From positions 1 through 58,409 of the forward strand of contig JAKEEM010000015.1 in the NCBI GenBank assembly GCA_022616535.1: a stretch of 58,409 bases of DNA, in the 5' to 3' direction. The translations under genes and the position numbers were made by a program. Below the pieces are notes generated by a model. The model searched no databases, was not told the DNA's origin, and saw nothing but the letters and a program-made list of their open reading frames with translations. Of the stretch, positions 17,864 to 27,828 are shown piece by piece (the stretch's first letter is position 1; each line of letters begins with the position of its first letter). Source of the DNA: Chlorobiota bacterium. GTDB taxonomy: Bacteria > Bacteroidota > Ignavibacteria > Tepidaquicellales > OLB5.

Positions 17864-19219
17864 GTGTTTGATATAAACTTCATCCGGGAAGAATTTCCCA
17901 TAACCAAAAAATGTTTTAACGTTTACGGGTCAGAGACTCCGAGAAACCTGATTTATTTAGACCACGGCGCTTCAACTCACCCCTGCCAGAGGGTTTTAAA
18001 CAAGTATATAGATTTTATAAAAAACTATTATGCAAACGTTCACCGCGGAAGGCATTTTCTTTCAATGATTTCTACGGAGCTGTTTGACAGAGTGTATGAA
18101 ACGATATTTAACTTCATTAAGGCAGATAAAAACGAAAATGCAATAATACTGACCTCCAACACAACCACCGCACTTGATATGGTTGCCTGTTTTATGCAGG
18201 GAACCGACGGCATTACACTTGTTTCACTTATGGAGCATCACTCAAATGATTTACCTCACAGGCATAGGGGGAAAGTACTGCATTTCGGCGTTAATCCCGA
18301 CGGCACCCTTGGTATGGCTGACCTTGAGCAGAAACTAAAGAGCAATAAAGTCAAACTTGTAGCGGTAACGGGTGCATCAAATGTAACTGGTTTTTTAGTC
18401 GATATCCATAAAATCGCAAAGCTTGCACACGAAAACGGAGCAAGGATTCTTGTAGATGCCGCTCAGCTGCTTGCACACAAGCAAATTGACGTAAAGCCAA
18501 ACAGCGACCCCGGGCACATCGATTTCTTTGCAGCGGCAGGACATAAGGCATATGCACCCTTCGGCTCGGCATTTCTCTTCGGTCCGAGAGAAATTTTAGA
18601 CCGCGCCGTTCCCTACGTTCCGGGCGGGGGAACTGTGATGTTTGTCAGCGAGGACGACTACGTTTACGCAAACTCACCCGAAAGACACCAGGGCGGAACG
18701 CCGAACATTGCAGGCGCTATTGCTCTTGCCGAATCGTTAAGCTTCTTAAGCACAATCGGGATGGATAACGTCAGGGAGCACGAAATAGAGTTAACCGAAT
18801 ATGCATTGAAACGCCTCAAAGAAATTCCCGATATCAATGTACTTGGAAGTATTCCCTCGCGTAACAGACTCGGAGTAATCACATTCAATATCGGCGATTT
18901 AAACAACGGGCTTGTGGCTAACATACTCAATAATGAAGGAGCAATCGCAACCCGCAACGGGAGATTTTGCGCACATCCGTATTTAAGCTTTCTTATGGGA
19001 AGAGAAGACTCCGCAGAAATCATACGGCGCCTGAAAAACGGCGAAAAGTTTGATATCGGCGGAGCGGTCAGGATTTCATTCGGCTTATATAATACCATAG
19101 AGGAAGTTGATTACGTGATTGATATGCTGAAAATGATAGCAAACCGCAAATGGAAAGCTGACTATGAAAAAAGCGATGTTTACTTTAACTGCAAAGATGT
19201 GGTTTTGAGCGCATCGTAA
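17864..19219 (+). CDS. Class V aminotransferase-fold PLP enzyme (cysteine-desulfurase-like)
   Basis: 451 residues from a GTG; no in-frame ATG lies nearer the conserved N-terminus. Fold-type I PLP signatures are present: YLDHGASTHP, a DAAQ aspartate (about 204-207), the Schiff-base lysine in AAAGHKAYAPFG (about 228), and RNGRFCAHPY with a candidate catalytic Cys followed by HP. GGAVRISFGLYNT near the end carries the substrate-binding Arg. The family includes SufS/Csd-type desulfurases and related lyases. There is no SufE/SufU or Fe-S gene beside it, so a specialised role is possible. It is monocistronic, bounded by a repeat-rich spacer. Confidence 0.8.
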   Translation: MFDINFIREEFPITKKCFNVYGSETPRNLIYLDHGASTHPCQRVLNKYIDFIKNYYANVHRGRHFLSMISTELFDRVYETIFNFIKADKNENAIILTSNTTTALDMVACFMQGTDGITLVSLMEHHSNDLPHRHRGKVLHFGVNPDGTLGMADLEQKLKSNKVKLVAVTGASNVTGFLVDIHKIAKLAHENGARILVDAAQLLAHKQIDVKPNSDPGHIDFFAAAGHKAYAPFGSAFLFGPREILDRAVPYVPGGGTVMFVSEDDYVYANSPERHQGGTPNIAGAIALAESLSFLSTIGMDNVREHEIELTEYALKRLKEIPDINVLGSIPSRNRLGVITFNIGDLNNGLVANILNNEGAIATRNGRFCAHPYLSFLMGREDSAEIIRRLKNGEKFDIGGAVRISFGLYNTIEEVDYVIDMLKMIANRKWKADYEKSDVYFNCKDVVLSAS

Positions 19220-19432
19220 ACTTCTATCCCTCATTTTTCCTCCATTTTCATCAAAAATAACACGGCAAAATGGCAGTGCAAAATTTCTCCGAATTGAGCA
19301 AAAATAACACGGCGGAAAAAAAACCGTGACTCAAATCCGATATTATGTAAAGTTGGCAATTTAGAAACTTTAATTTTAGTTCATTTTTGCTATGTTGATA
19401 TTTTGACATTTTGTCATTTTGCATATTGCAAA

Positions 19433-19466
19433 TGTAGGGTTCGACCCGCCGGGTCGCTCCTGCAAT
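19433..19466. repeat. Intergenic GTAGGG-type palindrome
   Basis: GTAGGG is followed by CGACCCGCCGGGTCG and a TCCTGCA end. It has the same layout as the in-frame insertions in sorting domains (GTAGGG end, GC-rich inverted arms). Confidence 0.7.
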
Positions 19467-19512
19467 TTCTGAATCCGTTATAATATACTGAGCAATGAAG
19501 GATTTCTAATCC

Positions 19513-19530
19513 CCTTTTCCCCCCTTTATA
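19513..19530. repeat. Intergenic palindrome
   Basis: CCCCCTTTATAAGGGGAC. It resembles the CCCCCTTAACAAGGGGGG core of the queG insertion at 29671-29688. Confidence 0.6.
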
Positions 19531-19649
19531 AGGGGACTAATAATTCGTGGTAAATTTAATATATCTTAATATCTTTGTCAAGCCCATGTTGCTACTTTCA
19601 CCTCATATATGCTATATAGAGTAAAATCAGATTTACAGGTAGCGGAAAT

Positions 19650-19674
19650 TTGTAGGGGCGAGGTCTCCTCGTCC
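19650..19674. repeat. Intergenic GTAGGG-type palindrome
   Basis: TGTAGGGGCGAG followed by its near-complement CTCGTCC around GTCTC. Third member of the spacer cluster. Confidence 0.7.
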
Positions 19675-19681
19675 AAAAAAT

Positions 19682-19709
19682 AAAGGAACGGCAGTAAAGC
19701 CGTTCCTTT
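19682..19709 (-). terminator. Rho-independent terminator
   Basis: The stem AAAGGAACGGC (19682-19692) pairs perfectly with GCCGTTCCTTT (19699-19709). On the minus strand a T-rich tract follows. It terminates the gene at 19731-22302. Confidence 0.8.
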
Positions 19710-19730
19710 TTAATGATTTTTAATATAGAT

Positions 19731-22302
19731 TTACTTTATTAATACCATTTTTTTGGTATCCTTGAAACTACCTGCTTCAATAGTATAGAAGTAAATACCC
19801 GATGCAAAGTTTGTTCCGTCAAAAGAAACACTGTATCTTCCTATTGCTTTCCATTCATTATTAACGAGGATTGCGATTTCTTCGCCGAGTGCATTAAAGA
19901 TTTTAATCGTAACGAAGCTGTTTTTAGGAAGCTCATATTTTATCTCTGTAGAAGGATTAAACGGATTTGGGTAATTTTGCAGTAAAGCAAATTCTTTAGG
20001 AAGATTGTTATTGAAACCAAACAGATTATCATCCTCACCCGGAGTGCCGCCGCCGCTTGAAGTATTGTAGGTGAAAACCGATGCAAAGTCTGATTTTACC
20101 GATGATGTATTATGCACATCTACAGCCTCCACTCTATATCTTGATGCATGCAAAACCCAGCATATTGGAGGACAGGCAGCATTTGGGTCACCCATACAAC
20201 CCGAGGGTTCGCTTACATCTAAATATGAAGGCGTCTCGTTTTCAATAATGTCAACAGTAGAAAGCAACGAATAATTATTTTCATCCGGCAAATCAATCAT
20301 ATTAGCGGAAGACGATTTATATACTTTATACCTTTTAGCGAAAACACCTGGACTTATTTCCCGCCTCATATCAGGTTCTCTATTATGGTTCCAGGTTAGC
20401 TTGTTATATAAATAATAAGGTGGCGGATTTGGATTTTCAAAGCAATGTTCTACCTTCAAATTCATCGGTTTTGCAGGAGGAGTCCATTGCAGGATTTGCT
20501 CCTCGGTTCCGTTTACGCCAACCTTGTAAATTTTAAAATTTGCTATGGTGCTAATCTGGCTTTCAAGGTAAATGAAAATTCCTGAATTTTGGTTATCCCA
20601 ATTTACTGTAGATGGGCTTGAGTAAGGCGAGAAGACCTCGTTATAACCAACTTTCCAAGCATCCCATCTGTCTCCTTTCCATTCCCTCGAAGTCCAAACT
20701 TTATAGGGAGCGGGATGCGCATATATCCACGGCGCGCCCTCAATAAGATTAGTCCAATATCTATCGGTTCCATCACCTCCCTCACACGGCGGAGTATCGC
20801 CTAAGCCAAACCATGAATAATAAGGTTTTCCAAATCCCCCCTTCATTAAAATGTAAGTTTGCACTCTTGCCGTCTCTACTCTGCAAGCCGTCTGACTGAC
20901 CGAATGTATTAAAAGTAGTCGGGTCATTCATTGAATATACAACATTATTGGTTCGTCTGTAATATGGAACGGGCTGAACACAGCTCCAGTCAGGGTTCCT
21001 GTCTTCAACGTATTCCCAGTTCCACAATCCGTCTGCGCATTCCTGGTCAAAAGGAACCTGCCACTGATAACCGGAACCTATTGCACCAGGGTAGGCATGA
21101 TAGATATATACTCCTTTTCCATAATTTGGGGATTCGCCATGTTCTAATTTTCTATAAGGTTCATCTCTTGCTGTATCACCCCACATTATCTTATCATACG
21201 TGGACACCTTTTGTCTGTTGACAATCAGAAAAAATTCATTTCTGCTCGCATCACCGATTGGTACTTCAAGTATTTCATCCGGGTCAAGATAGGGAGAAGT
21301 ATTATTTCTTGTAGTCCAGTCATCGAGCTGATAAGTTGACGAGACGCTGTAGTCAACCTTTTTGGTTTGAAACCAGCCATGCCGGATTAATTCATAAGGA
21401 CTAAAAAACTCTTCGAATCCAAAATGATTATTTACTTTGCCGTAGACCTGGTGACCTCCAAACCAATTCCCGTCCCTTATCCCTAGAGTGTAATGACCAT
21501 GTTCTGCGGGTATAAAACTTACAGCTGCCCATTTCTCAAGAGGACTGGGACCGTTGGAAATTTGGAATCCGCTGCCAAATTCATCATAAGCTGTGCGTAT
21601 TGTCTTCGTAACTCCACCCTGGTTATAAATTATGTGATTTTGACCATGGATACAATCACTCATTCTTGCATTTGGTGTTCCTATTATACCAGTCCCGCTC
21701 CTGAAAATAAAATAAATCATATCAATATATCCGTCTCCATCACCGTAAATAAAATTGCTTCCGCTTTTTTCCCATTTGTCATATAATGGCCAGTTAATTG
21801 ATAAATCGGCAGCCAGAATTTCATACAAATCCTCCATAGCCCTCGCCGAGCCGCCATTTAAGACATACCAGTTATTATCGTGCGGTAAAATTTTATGGAC
21901 TTCCATACCTATTACATGAAACTCACCTCTTGAAACTTCCATCCAATAATCGCTCATTCTTGCTGTTGTTTCGTCATATGTATTCCACCACTCAGATGTA
22001 GTTTGCTTCGATTCTGCAAGCAGCTCACCGAAATATTCCGGCTCGGAACCTCTGGGCCAATGTGTATAACTTGGATTCGGATCATTTTGCAGCTGAACAT
22101 AAACAATAAGTACCCTGAAAACTGCGTCAGGGTCATTTGTATATCTGCTTATTCTTTCGGGCTTGCACTGACCGCCGAGAAATGAGGCGTCATAGCAGTA
22201 GGCAGGCGGAGAATCGAAGCAGCTTTCTATGTGCGGAATAGATTCCTGCGAATTAATGCCGAGCGAAATCAGCATTAAAATAATGATTGCTTTTGTTTTC
22301 AT
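19731..22302 (-). pseudogene. Frameshifted M6-like secreted peptidase with T9SS domain
   Basis: One gene in two frames. 20782-22302 gives a signal peptide (MKTKAIIILMLISLGINSQ) and a body like M6 (immune-inhibitor-A type) peptidases: RVLIVYVQ, DYWMEVSRGEF, DGDGYIDMIYFIFRSG. The frame breaks at LHFNEGG and continues in 19731-20840 as FGKPYYSWFGLGDTPP, followed by a fibronectin-like region and a T9SS sorting domain. The break is a C run at 20836-20841: six bases where five keep the frame. At the expected zinc site the sequence is AEHGHYTLG (about residue 270). The first His of HExxH is Ala, so the copy may be inactive even if the frame is intact. Confidence 0.75.
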
Positions 22303-22358
22303 AGGTTTAATTATTTGAATTTATTTAGAAATTCTGTTTATTTAAGTTTGTATAATGA

Positions 22359-22434
22359 AGCAGGCAAAAAGGGGCTTTTTCGGCTTTTTGCCGAAAAATA
22401 AACGTACGACCGTTTGACTGCCCCTTAGCCTGCT
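22359..22434 (-). ncRNA. Structured RNA candidate (three-way junction)
   Basis: Minus-strand reading: the outer stem AGCAGGC/GCCTGCT continues into AAGGGGC/GCCCCTT. Two hairpins branch off inside, AACG..CGTT and the long TTTTTCGGC/GCCGAAAAA. The element lies between the stop of 22481-23740 and the ATG of the peptidase gene at 22302, so it would sit in that leader or at the end of the upstream transcript. No known riboswitch family was recognised. Without a long T run it is a poor simple terminator. Confidence 0.4.
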
Positions 22435-22480
22435 GTTATTTTAATTCCATGGCGGAGTAAGCATAACAACCCCTCCTTTT

Positions 22481-23740
22481 TTATTTTATTAATACCATAG
22501 TTTTAGATTCCTGAAATTTTGATGTAATTAATTTGCATATGTAAATTCCGCTGCTTAAGTTGTCACCTCTAAAATTCACTTTATATTTGCCTGTGTTCAG
22601 CTTTTCATTTACTAAAATTTCAACTTTTCTTCCTAAAATGTCATAAACAATTATTTCAACATTGTCTTCAAAAGCAATTTCAAAGATTACATTAGTAACC
22701 GGGTTGAAAGGATTTGGATAATTTTGATATAGCTTAAAATTCTCCGGAATTAAGCTACTAATTGGCTCAACTGAGACGTATGTACCCCCATTAGTTGTTT
22801 TAAATATATGCCCGCCGCCTCCAATAGACCAGCCAACGCTGTCATTAACAAAATAGAAATCACCTCTATAGCTGTTTGACGGTACTACCTGCTGATTCCA
22901 GCTAAATCCTCCGTTTGTTGTCTTATATGTAAAACCTGACGTGCCACCGCAGTAACCTGTGCTTAAGCTTGGAAAAAAGACTGAGTAGTTAAACTCATTA
23001 TTTGGATATTGTACTCTTCCGATTGTATCCCAATTACTGCCAAAGTTTGTCGTTCTAAATACTAGTTTGCCTAAACCCGAATTATCACCTTCACCTACTG
23101 TCCAGCCAAAAGAATTATTAACAAAGCTTAATCTGTAAAAATTAGGTTGCTCCCCTTGATATAGCGGAATCGTTATTAAATTCCAAATCACGCCGCCATC
23201 GGTTGACTTCATAATTCTCGCGCCATCAGCGCATAAAACTCCCGTCAATGCATCTTTAAAGTAAATATCCCAAAGGAAAGTGAATACTGTGTTTGTTGAA
23301 TCGAACGTGGTCCCTCCATTTGTTGTTCTTAATATATAATTGCTTTTTAACAGCCATCCCGCGTTTGTGTTAAGAAAGAAAACCTTTCTAAATGTAGGTG
23401 AGCTGGTTGGTCCGTCTCTTAACACAATCCAGTTGTTCCCGCCGTCCGTTGATTTTAATATTGTATTCCACTGGCCCACACACCAGAGTAAATTCTCATC
23501 AACAGCATCAATTCCCCACAGTATTTTCGAAACTCCACTTGATTGCTGGAACCAGTTAACACCGCCGTTGGTGGTTTTTAGGATTACTCCATTATTGCCA
23601 CAAACCCAGCCAGTGTTTTGATTAATAAAATCGCAATCTTGAAGGCCGTCGGTGATACCGCTTACCTGCTGTAGCCACTGTGAAATGGCAAACGGGTGAA
23701 ATAGTGAAATAGCGAAAAGTGTATATATTATTTTTTTCAT
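22481..23740 (-). CDS. YCF48-like T9SS-exported protein
   Basis: 419 residues. The signal peptide MKKIIYTLFAISLFHPFAISQ is followed by seven YCF48-like units (ILKTTNGGVNW, ILKSTDGGNNW, ILRTTNGGTTF, IMKSTDGGVIW, VFRTTNFGSNW, TYKTTNGGFSW, IFKTTNGG) with GWVCG/GYCGG strands. The sorting domain (about 345-419) ends SKTMVLIK, with Thr in place of the usual Lys. Its turns are all short and free of palindromes. Ligand unknown. Confidence 0.85.
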   Translation of the reverse strand: MKKIIYTLFAISLFHPFAISQWLQQVSGITDGLQDCDFINQNTGWVCGNNGVILKTTNGGVNWFQQSSGVSKILWGIDAVDENLLWCVGQWNTILKSTDGGNNWIVLRDGPTSSPTFRKVFFLNTNAGWLLKSNYILRTTNGGTTFDSTNTVFTFLWDIYFKDALTGVLCADGARIMKSTDGGVIWNLITIPLYQGEQPNFYRLSFVNNSFGWTVGEGDNSGLGKLVFRTTNFGSNWDTIGRVQYPNNEFNYSVFFPSLSTGYCGGTSGFTYKTTNGGFSWNQQVVPSNSYRGDFYFVNDSVGWSIGGGGHIFKTTNGGTYVSVEPISSLIPENFKLYQNYPNPFNPVTNVIFEIAFEDNVEIIVYDILGRKVEILVNEKLNTGKYKVNFRGDNLSSGIYICKLITSKFQESKTMVLIK

Positions 23741-23969
23741 AGACTTAACTTGGGGATAGTTTTTCTCTTTCGAGGTGAGGGCAGGAATTATTTTTCATAA
23801 AAACTAAAGTTTTATTTTCTGGAGGGAGACAAATGAATTCCCAGTTAAGACAATTTAATCAATTTTTTCAGGTTTGTCAAATTAAATCACCTTCATTAAA
23901 TCTTTGTAAAACTTTCCTAATAACCATTGATAAATCACTATTTTTTAATTATATTTCAAATTCTTTGAG

Positions 23970-24950
23970 ATGTTTAAGGAAATTGCGGAATTAATTAATA
24001 AAAATCAAGAGTTTATACTGACAAGTCACGTTAACCCCGATGGCGACTCAATAGGCAGTGAAATTGCTCTTTACATATACTTAAAAAAACAGGGCAAGCA
24101 TGCCCGCATAATAAATTTTTCCGAAACCCCTGCGAATTTTACATTCCTTGATAAGGATAACATTATAGAGCAATTCGACGAAACAAAGCATAAAGACGCT
24201 ATTGAAAAAGCGGACGTAATTTTTATATTGGACACAAATGAATATGAGCGAGTCCGTACAATGGCTCCCCATATTAAGGCGAGCAAAGCTAAAAAAGTCG
24301 TAATTGACCATCATCTCGGATTCAGCGATAACGGCTTTGATTATTATATTTCTGATACCGATTCACCCGCAACAGGTGAAATTATTTACCGCTTTTTGAA
24401 AAACTCCGGTTCAGATGCAATCGATAAGGATATAGCTATCGCGCTCTATACAGCAATAATGACCGATACCGGCTCATTCAGGTTTGACAGGACTGATTCA
24501 GAAACGCACAACATAACAGCCGAGCTTTTAAAGTTCGGCGCAGACCCGTTTGAGATATACTCGGAAGTTTACAATAAAGCTACAATCGGCAGGCTTCATC
24601 TGCTTGGAAGGTTTTTAAATAACATTCAGCTCGTTCAGGGTAACAGCATTGTTTATTCGACGGTCTCGCAAAAAGATTTTGCCGAAACCCAAACCGATGA
24701 ATACGCAATTGACGGGTTCAGCTCACATTTAATGAGCCTTGAAACGGTTAAGCTTGGGATTGTGATAACCGAAGCCAAGCGCGGCGTGAAAATCAGCTTC
24801 CGCTCCAAAGGCGAGATTTACTGCAATGAGCTTGCAAAAGAGTTCGGAGGCGGAGGACATCAGAATGCGGCAGGTGCATTTGTTTTAGGAGCAAAGGTTG
24901 AAGAAATTTCCAAAGACGTAATAGAAAAAGCAAAAAATTATATTAAATAA
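23970..24950 (+). CDS. nrnA: DHH-family phosphoesterase (NrnA-like)
   Basis: 326 residues, the usual NrnA length. The DHH domain has motifs HVNPDGDSIGSEIAL (II), DTNEYER (III) and VIDHHLG (the DHH box, about 112-118), then DTGSFRFDRT. The C-terminal DHHA1 domain ends with GGGGHQNAAGA, which grips the substrate. The family degrades short oligoribonucleotides and dephosphorylates pAp in the cytoplasm using Mn ions. The aminopeptidase gene follows after 20 bases, so the two are probably co-transcribed. The start ATG overlaps a small out-of-frame ORF preceded by GGAGGG. Confidence 0.85.
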   Translation: MFKEIAELINKNQEFILTSHVNPDGDSIGSEIALYIYLKKQGKHARIINFSETPANFTFLDKDNIIEQFDETKHKDAIEKADVIFILDTNEYERVRTMAPHIKASKAKKVVIDHHLGFSDNGFDYYISDTDSPATGEIIYRFLKNSGSDAIDKDIAIALYTAIMTDTGSFRFDRTDSETHNITAELLKFGADPFEIYSEVYNKATIGRLHLLGRFLNNIQLVQGNSIVYSTVSQKDFAETQTDEYAIDGFSSHLMSLETVKLGIVITEAKRGVKISFRSKGEIYCNELAKEFGGGGHQNAAGAFVLGAKVEEISKDVIEKAKNYIK

Positions 24951-24970
24951 ATACTAATCTAAAGACGTAA

Positions 24971-26485
24971 ATGAAAATAAAATTCGAGGTAAAGAAAATT
25001 AAAGATATAAGAGCAGAGGTGGTTACTTCTGTTACTTTCGAAGATTCATCGGACCAGAAGCTTCAGTGGCTTAACACTCTATACAAAGGCAGTCTTGAGC
25101 CATTAATGGAGACCAAAGACTTTAAAGGAAGCGTTAACCAGACAATAGTCACATACGTTGGGGGGGAAACGAAAAGCAAGAGACTCCAGGTTCTGGGGCT
25201 AGGAAATTCTAAGGAAATATCGCTTGAAAAGCTCAGAATTGCATATGCATCGGCCTCAAAAAAATTAAATGCCTTAAAACTAACTTCCGTTGCATTTGAG
25301 ATTCCGGATTTATCTTTTATAAAATCCATTATAAACCATTCACATTCGGATATACTTCAGGCAATATGCGAAGGGGTTTTTCTTTCACAATATACAACAA
25401 AAAAATACGTATCAAAAAATGATTTTGCACCCTTTGATGAAATAGTATTCTTTACTGACTCGCCTAAATACACAAAAGAAGCCGCAGACGCAGTCAAGAA
25501 CACTAGAATTATAAGTGATGCTGTTTTAATGGCGCGTGAGCTTGAAAATGAACCTTCGAATATGCTGACCCCTGAAAAATTTGCTGAGTTTGTTAAAAAA
25601 TCTTCTGTTAAAGCCGGTTATAATGTTACTGTATTTGATGAAAAGAAAATATACCAGCTTAATATGGGCGGCGTTATAAACGTTTCAAAAGGAAGCAATA
25701 ATCCGCCTAGATTTTTAATTCTACAGTATTTCGGCAGCAATAAATCTGAAAAACCCTATGTACTGGTTGGCAAGGGCGTTACATTTGACTCCGGAGGTAT
25801 ATCTTTAAAGCCTGCACAGGGAATGGAAGCTATGAAAATGGATATGGGCGGAGCGGCTGCCGTGGTTGGAGCTTTTGAGGCAGTATCTAAACTTAAGCTG
25901 AGAGTTAACCTTATCGGATTAATTCCCGCAGTTGAAAATATGCCCAGCGGCACTGCTTATAAACCCGGGGATGTTATTAAAAGCTATTCTGGAATAACGA
26001 TCGAAATAGATAATACCGACGCAGAAGGAAGAGTAATACTTGCGGATGCTTTAGACTATGCTGCAAACTACAAGCCTAAAGCGGTTATAGATATTTGCAC
26101 ACTGACGGGCGCAGCTATAATTTGTTTCGGGCATCTGCTTGCAGGGTTGATGGGAAATGACAGCGAGCTGAAGAAAAAAATATTTAACGCCGGGGAAAAA
26201 ACATACGAAAGAGTGTGGGAAATGCCTCTTTACGACGATTACGATAAGCTTATGAAAAGCGATGTAGCAGAAATTAAAAATACCGGTCCAAGCAGACAGG
26301 CGGGTACAATAATGGGCGGCATTTTCCTGAAAAAATTTACTGGTGATAAATACCCGTGGGCTCACCTTGATATTGCTAGTGTCGGATTTAATGTTGCAGA
26401 ATCCATTACAGAATACCAGACTCCGGGAGCAACCGGGTACGGTGTAAGGCTCTTTGTTGAGCTGTTAAAAAATCTTTCGCACTAA
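24971..26485 (+). CDS. pepA: Leucyl aminopeptidase (M17)
   Basis: 504 residues. The N-terminal macrodomain-like part is about 1-170. The catalytic domain shows VGKGVTFDSGGISLKPA (metal-binding Lys and Asp), MDMGGAAAVVGA, the family signature NTDAEGRVILADAL (about 341-354) and the late ITEYQTPGATGYGVR. Cytoplasmic two-metal exopeptidase that removes N-terminal residues from peptides; some family members also bind DNA, which cannot be judged here. Downstream of nrnA in the same direction, and 36 bases before the MFS gene. Catalytic residues appear intact. Confidence 0.9.
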   Translation: MKIKFEVKKIKDIRAEVVTSVTFEDSSDQKLQWLNTLYKGSLEPLMETKDFKGSVNQTIVTYVGGETKSKRLQVLGLGNSKEISLEKLRIAYASASKKLNALKLTSVAFEIPDLSFIKSIINHSHSDILQAICEGVFLSQYTTKKYVSKNDFAPFDEIVFFTDSPKYTKEAADAVKNTRIISDAVLMARELENEPSNMLTPEKFAEFVKKSSVKAGYNVTVFDEKKIYQLNMGGVINVSKGSNNPPRFLILQYFGSNKSEKPYVLVGKGVTFDSGGISLKPAQGMEAMKMDMGGAAAVVGAFEAVSKLKLRVNLIGLIPAVENMPSGTAYKPGDVIKSYSGITIEIDNTDAEGRVILADALDYAANYKPKAVIDICTLTGAAIICFGHLLAGLMGNDSELKKKIFNAGEKTYERVWEMPLYDDYDKLMKSDVAEIKNTGPSRQAGTIMGGIFLKKFTGDKYPWAHLDIASVGFNVAESITEYQTPGATGYGVRLFVELLKNLSH

Positions 26486-26521
26486 TTTATAAATTAGTTT
26501 AAGAAAGAAAAGAGGACCGCT

Positions 26522-27751
26522 CTGAAAAACATCGAGTCCCCCTCTAAGATACTGCTTGTTTTAACGCTGATTGAATTCTTTAATTATTTCGACAGGCAGA
26601 TCGTATTTCCCCTATTCAGCTTTCTGAAAGAAGATTTCACACTAAGCGATTTCCAGCTTGGACTGGTTGGGACTGTTTTTATGATAGTTCATGCTACATT
26701 TTCAGTTCCGCTTGGCATTTTAGCAGATAAGTGGATTAGAAAAAGAATTATTGCAATCGGAGTTTCAATATGGTCGGTTGCAACATTTTGCACCGGACTT
26801 GTTCAGAACTTTGCCCAGCTGCTAACAGCACGCGGCTTTGTCGGAATAGGTGAAGCTTCTTACGCCCCTTCGGCAACATCGCTGATAGCAGATAACTATC
26901 CGCGGGAAAGACGCGCCAGAGCAATATCAATATTTCATCTGGGAATGTTTTTCGGAGGAACTCTTGGAATGATCCTGTCCGGAATTCTGGGCACGCATTT
27001 AGGCTGGCGAGCTTGTTTTTTCATCGTTGCAATTCCCGGAATAATACTCGCCTTCTCAGCTTTAAGAATTAAGGAAACCAAGCATGAACATCATAATGTG
27101 GAGGAAGTAAATTTTAAAAACATTCTTCAGCTTTTTAAGACTCCCTCTTATATTGTAACGCTTGCTGCGGGAGTTATGCTGACTTTTACCTCATCTGCAA
27201 TAATAAGCTGGATGACACAGTTTTTCATACGCTATCATGATTATAATGTTGACCAGGCATCGATCACAATCGGGCTCGCGGTGTTAATTGGCGGACCACC
27301 CGGAATTTATACCGGCGGGCACATATCTGACTATTTATTTACAAAACACAAGCTTCCCCGCTCGGTATCAATGGCATTTGCCTTTTTGCTTGCAACTCCC
27401 CTTATGTATATAACGATTACTACCAAAAATGAAACGCTAATGCTCGTATCCCTGGTTATTGCTACTTTCTTAATGACCTGGTATTATGGACCGATGGTGG
27501 CGCTGATTCAGGATATTGTACCTGGCTCGCTTAAGGCAACTGCGTTTGCATTTTATTTGTTTGTTGCCCATATGCTCGGAAGCACCCCAGCCCCCGCATT
27601 AATTGGCAGGGTATCGGATTTATATAATCTTCAAACTGCTTGTTATTTAATGGTAGCCACTAATTTTATGGGTTCGGTGTTTTTGTTCATAACCACTAAG
27701 CTAATGTTAAATAAACTAACGCCAAGCAGGATGAGAAACCTTAGAAATTGA
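26522..27751 (+). CDS. Major facilitator superfamily transporter
   Basis: Called from CTG at 26522 because the only ATG in frame (26681) would delete the first transmembrane helix. The frame upstream of it reads LVLTLIEFFNYFDRQIVFPLFSFLKED, typical of the first MFS helix and loop. An AGAGGA site stands 6 bases before the CTG, and no ATG, GTG or TTG occurs between the upstream stop and 26681. About 410 residues and 12 helices, with the MFS motif GILADKWIRKRI after helix 2 and PGIYTGGHISDYLF in the second half. Similar to spinster/ACS-type members; substrate unknown. Confidence 0.75.
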   Translation: MKNIESPSKILLVLTLIEFFNYFDRQIVFPLFSFLKEDFTLSDFQLGLVGTVFMIVHATFSVPLGILADKWIRKRIIAIGVSIWSVATFCTGLVQNFAQLLTARGFVGIGEASYAPSATSLIADNYPRERRARAISIFHLGMFFGGTLGMILSGILGTHLGWRACFFIVAIPGIILAFSALRIKETKHEHHNVEEVNFKNILQLFKTPSYIVTLAAGVMLTFTSSAIISWMTQFFIRYHDYNVDQASITIGLAVLIGGPPGIYTGGHISDYLFTKHKLPRSVSMAFAFLLATPLMYITITTKNETLMLVSLVIATFLMTWYYGPMVALIQDIVPGSLKATAFAFYLFVAHMLGSTPAPALIGRVSDLYNLQTACYLMVATNFMGSVFLFITTKLMLNKLTPSRMRNLRN

Positions 27752-27828
27752 CTAAATTCTTAATATTCTTTGAGATAAATTAGTGAAACAATAACACAGT
27801 ATTTTGTATTTAAGTATTAGAGCAGCTT

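Larger units (their letters stand above)
19220..19681. other. Repeat-rich intergenic spacer
   Basis: About 460 bases with no supported gene. It holds a 15-base direct repeat (CAAAAATAACACGGC at 19252-19266 and 19299-19313) and three palindromes (19433-19466, 19513-19530, 19650-19674). It ends at the terminator of the next minus-strand gene. Confidence 0.7.

Noticed and set aside
17857-17864. TACGTTTG as a promoter box for the aminotransferase gene
   Set aside because: It overlaps the start codon, so transcription would begin inside the gene, and the -33 spacing does not fit.
23833-23994. A 53-codon ORF with a good GGAGGG ribosome site overlapping the NrnA start
   Set aside because: No recognisable domain, and it runs out of frame into the DHH gene start; the ribosome site may serve a lost gene or be chance.
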